From Sialis fuliginosa (Eukaryota; Arthropoda; Insecta; Megaloptera; Sialidae), in contig OY540816.1 in NCBI GenBank assembly GCA_961205875.1, positions 15,944,701 through 16,008,700 of the forward strand: 64,000 bases of DNA, given 5' to 3'. A program made the translations under genes and the position numbers. The notes beneath the pieces were generated by a model, which did not search any database, was not told the origin of the DNA, and worked only from the letters and a program-made list of their open reading frames with translations. Below are positions 63,854 through 64,000 of the stretch, piece after piece; the stretch's first letter is position 1; every line of letters begins with the position of its first letter.

Positions 63854-64000
63854 CTAAAATAATTAAATAATTATAATATTAATAATAGATTATAATTGAA
63901 ATTATTATGGTGAGTTGTATGATGCAAAAAAGAATCAAGCTTAGAATTAACAATCGTAGTTTGAAAACAGACAATTATTTAACTATGATTATTTCTGTTT

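Overview
This is AT-rich insect nuclear DNA with large introns, GT-AG splicing and many short transposon remnants. The gene set (Gasp/obstructor-C, hemipterous, brinker, a single torsin-type gene) is insect-specific in combination. A hemipteran is my guess from the genome style and the brinker architecture, but the window does not prove it. All gene models below were assembled by hand from splice signals, reading-frame continuity across junctions and remembered family motifs; no database search was run.

Layout. 1-8984: no confident gene; transposon debris, including a foldback element (about 1450-3050), a degenerate tandem array (about 3930-4600), one exon-like fragment (6142-6235, minus) and a dead mariner transposase (about 7275-7850, minus). 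8985-26497 (+): Gasp, a secreted three-domain chitin-binding cuticle protein, with a TATA promoter, a 12.7 kb first intron holding MITEs and two GC-rich islands, and two alternative last exons. 28489-28719 (-): a small unassigned membrane-protein-like ORF. 35505-39848 (-): hemipterous (MKK7, the JNK kinase kinase), ten exons, head-to-head with torsin (40457-42983, +), five exons. 45827-47263 (+): intronless brinker, encoding two Brinker-type DNA-binding domains that bracket CtBP and Groucho docking motifs, with a match to the Smad/Schnurri silencer element upstream. 50149-51749 (-): Atg5, five exons, head-to-head with mitochondrial methionyl-tRNA formyltransferase (52064-53719, +), four exons. 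53720-61792: gene-poor, with hAT-like and pogo-like MITEs and a 5S rRNA pseudogene. 61793-63853 (-): the last four coding exons of glycerol-3-phosphate dehydrogenase, whose 5' exons lie beyond the window.

The genes do not form a pathway: they serve cuticle assembly, JNK signalling, ER/nuclear-envelope AAA+ function, Dpp/BMP target repression, autophagy, mitochondrial translation initiation and glycerol-phosphate metabolism. The two divergent pairs (hep/torsin, 608 bp apart; Atg5/Mtfmt, 314 bp apart) may share promoters. The observations I rate highest are the two-domain Brinker with an apparent Smad silencer element, and a MITE family whose four copies keep hairpins at both ends although the stem sequences differ from copy to copy.
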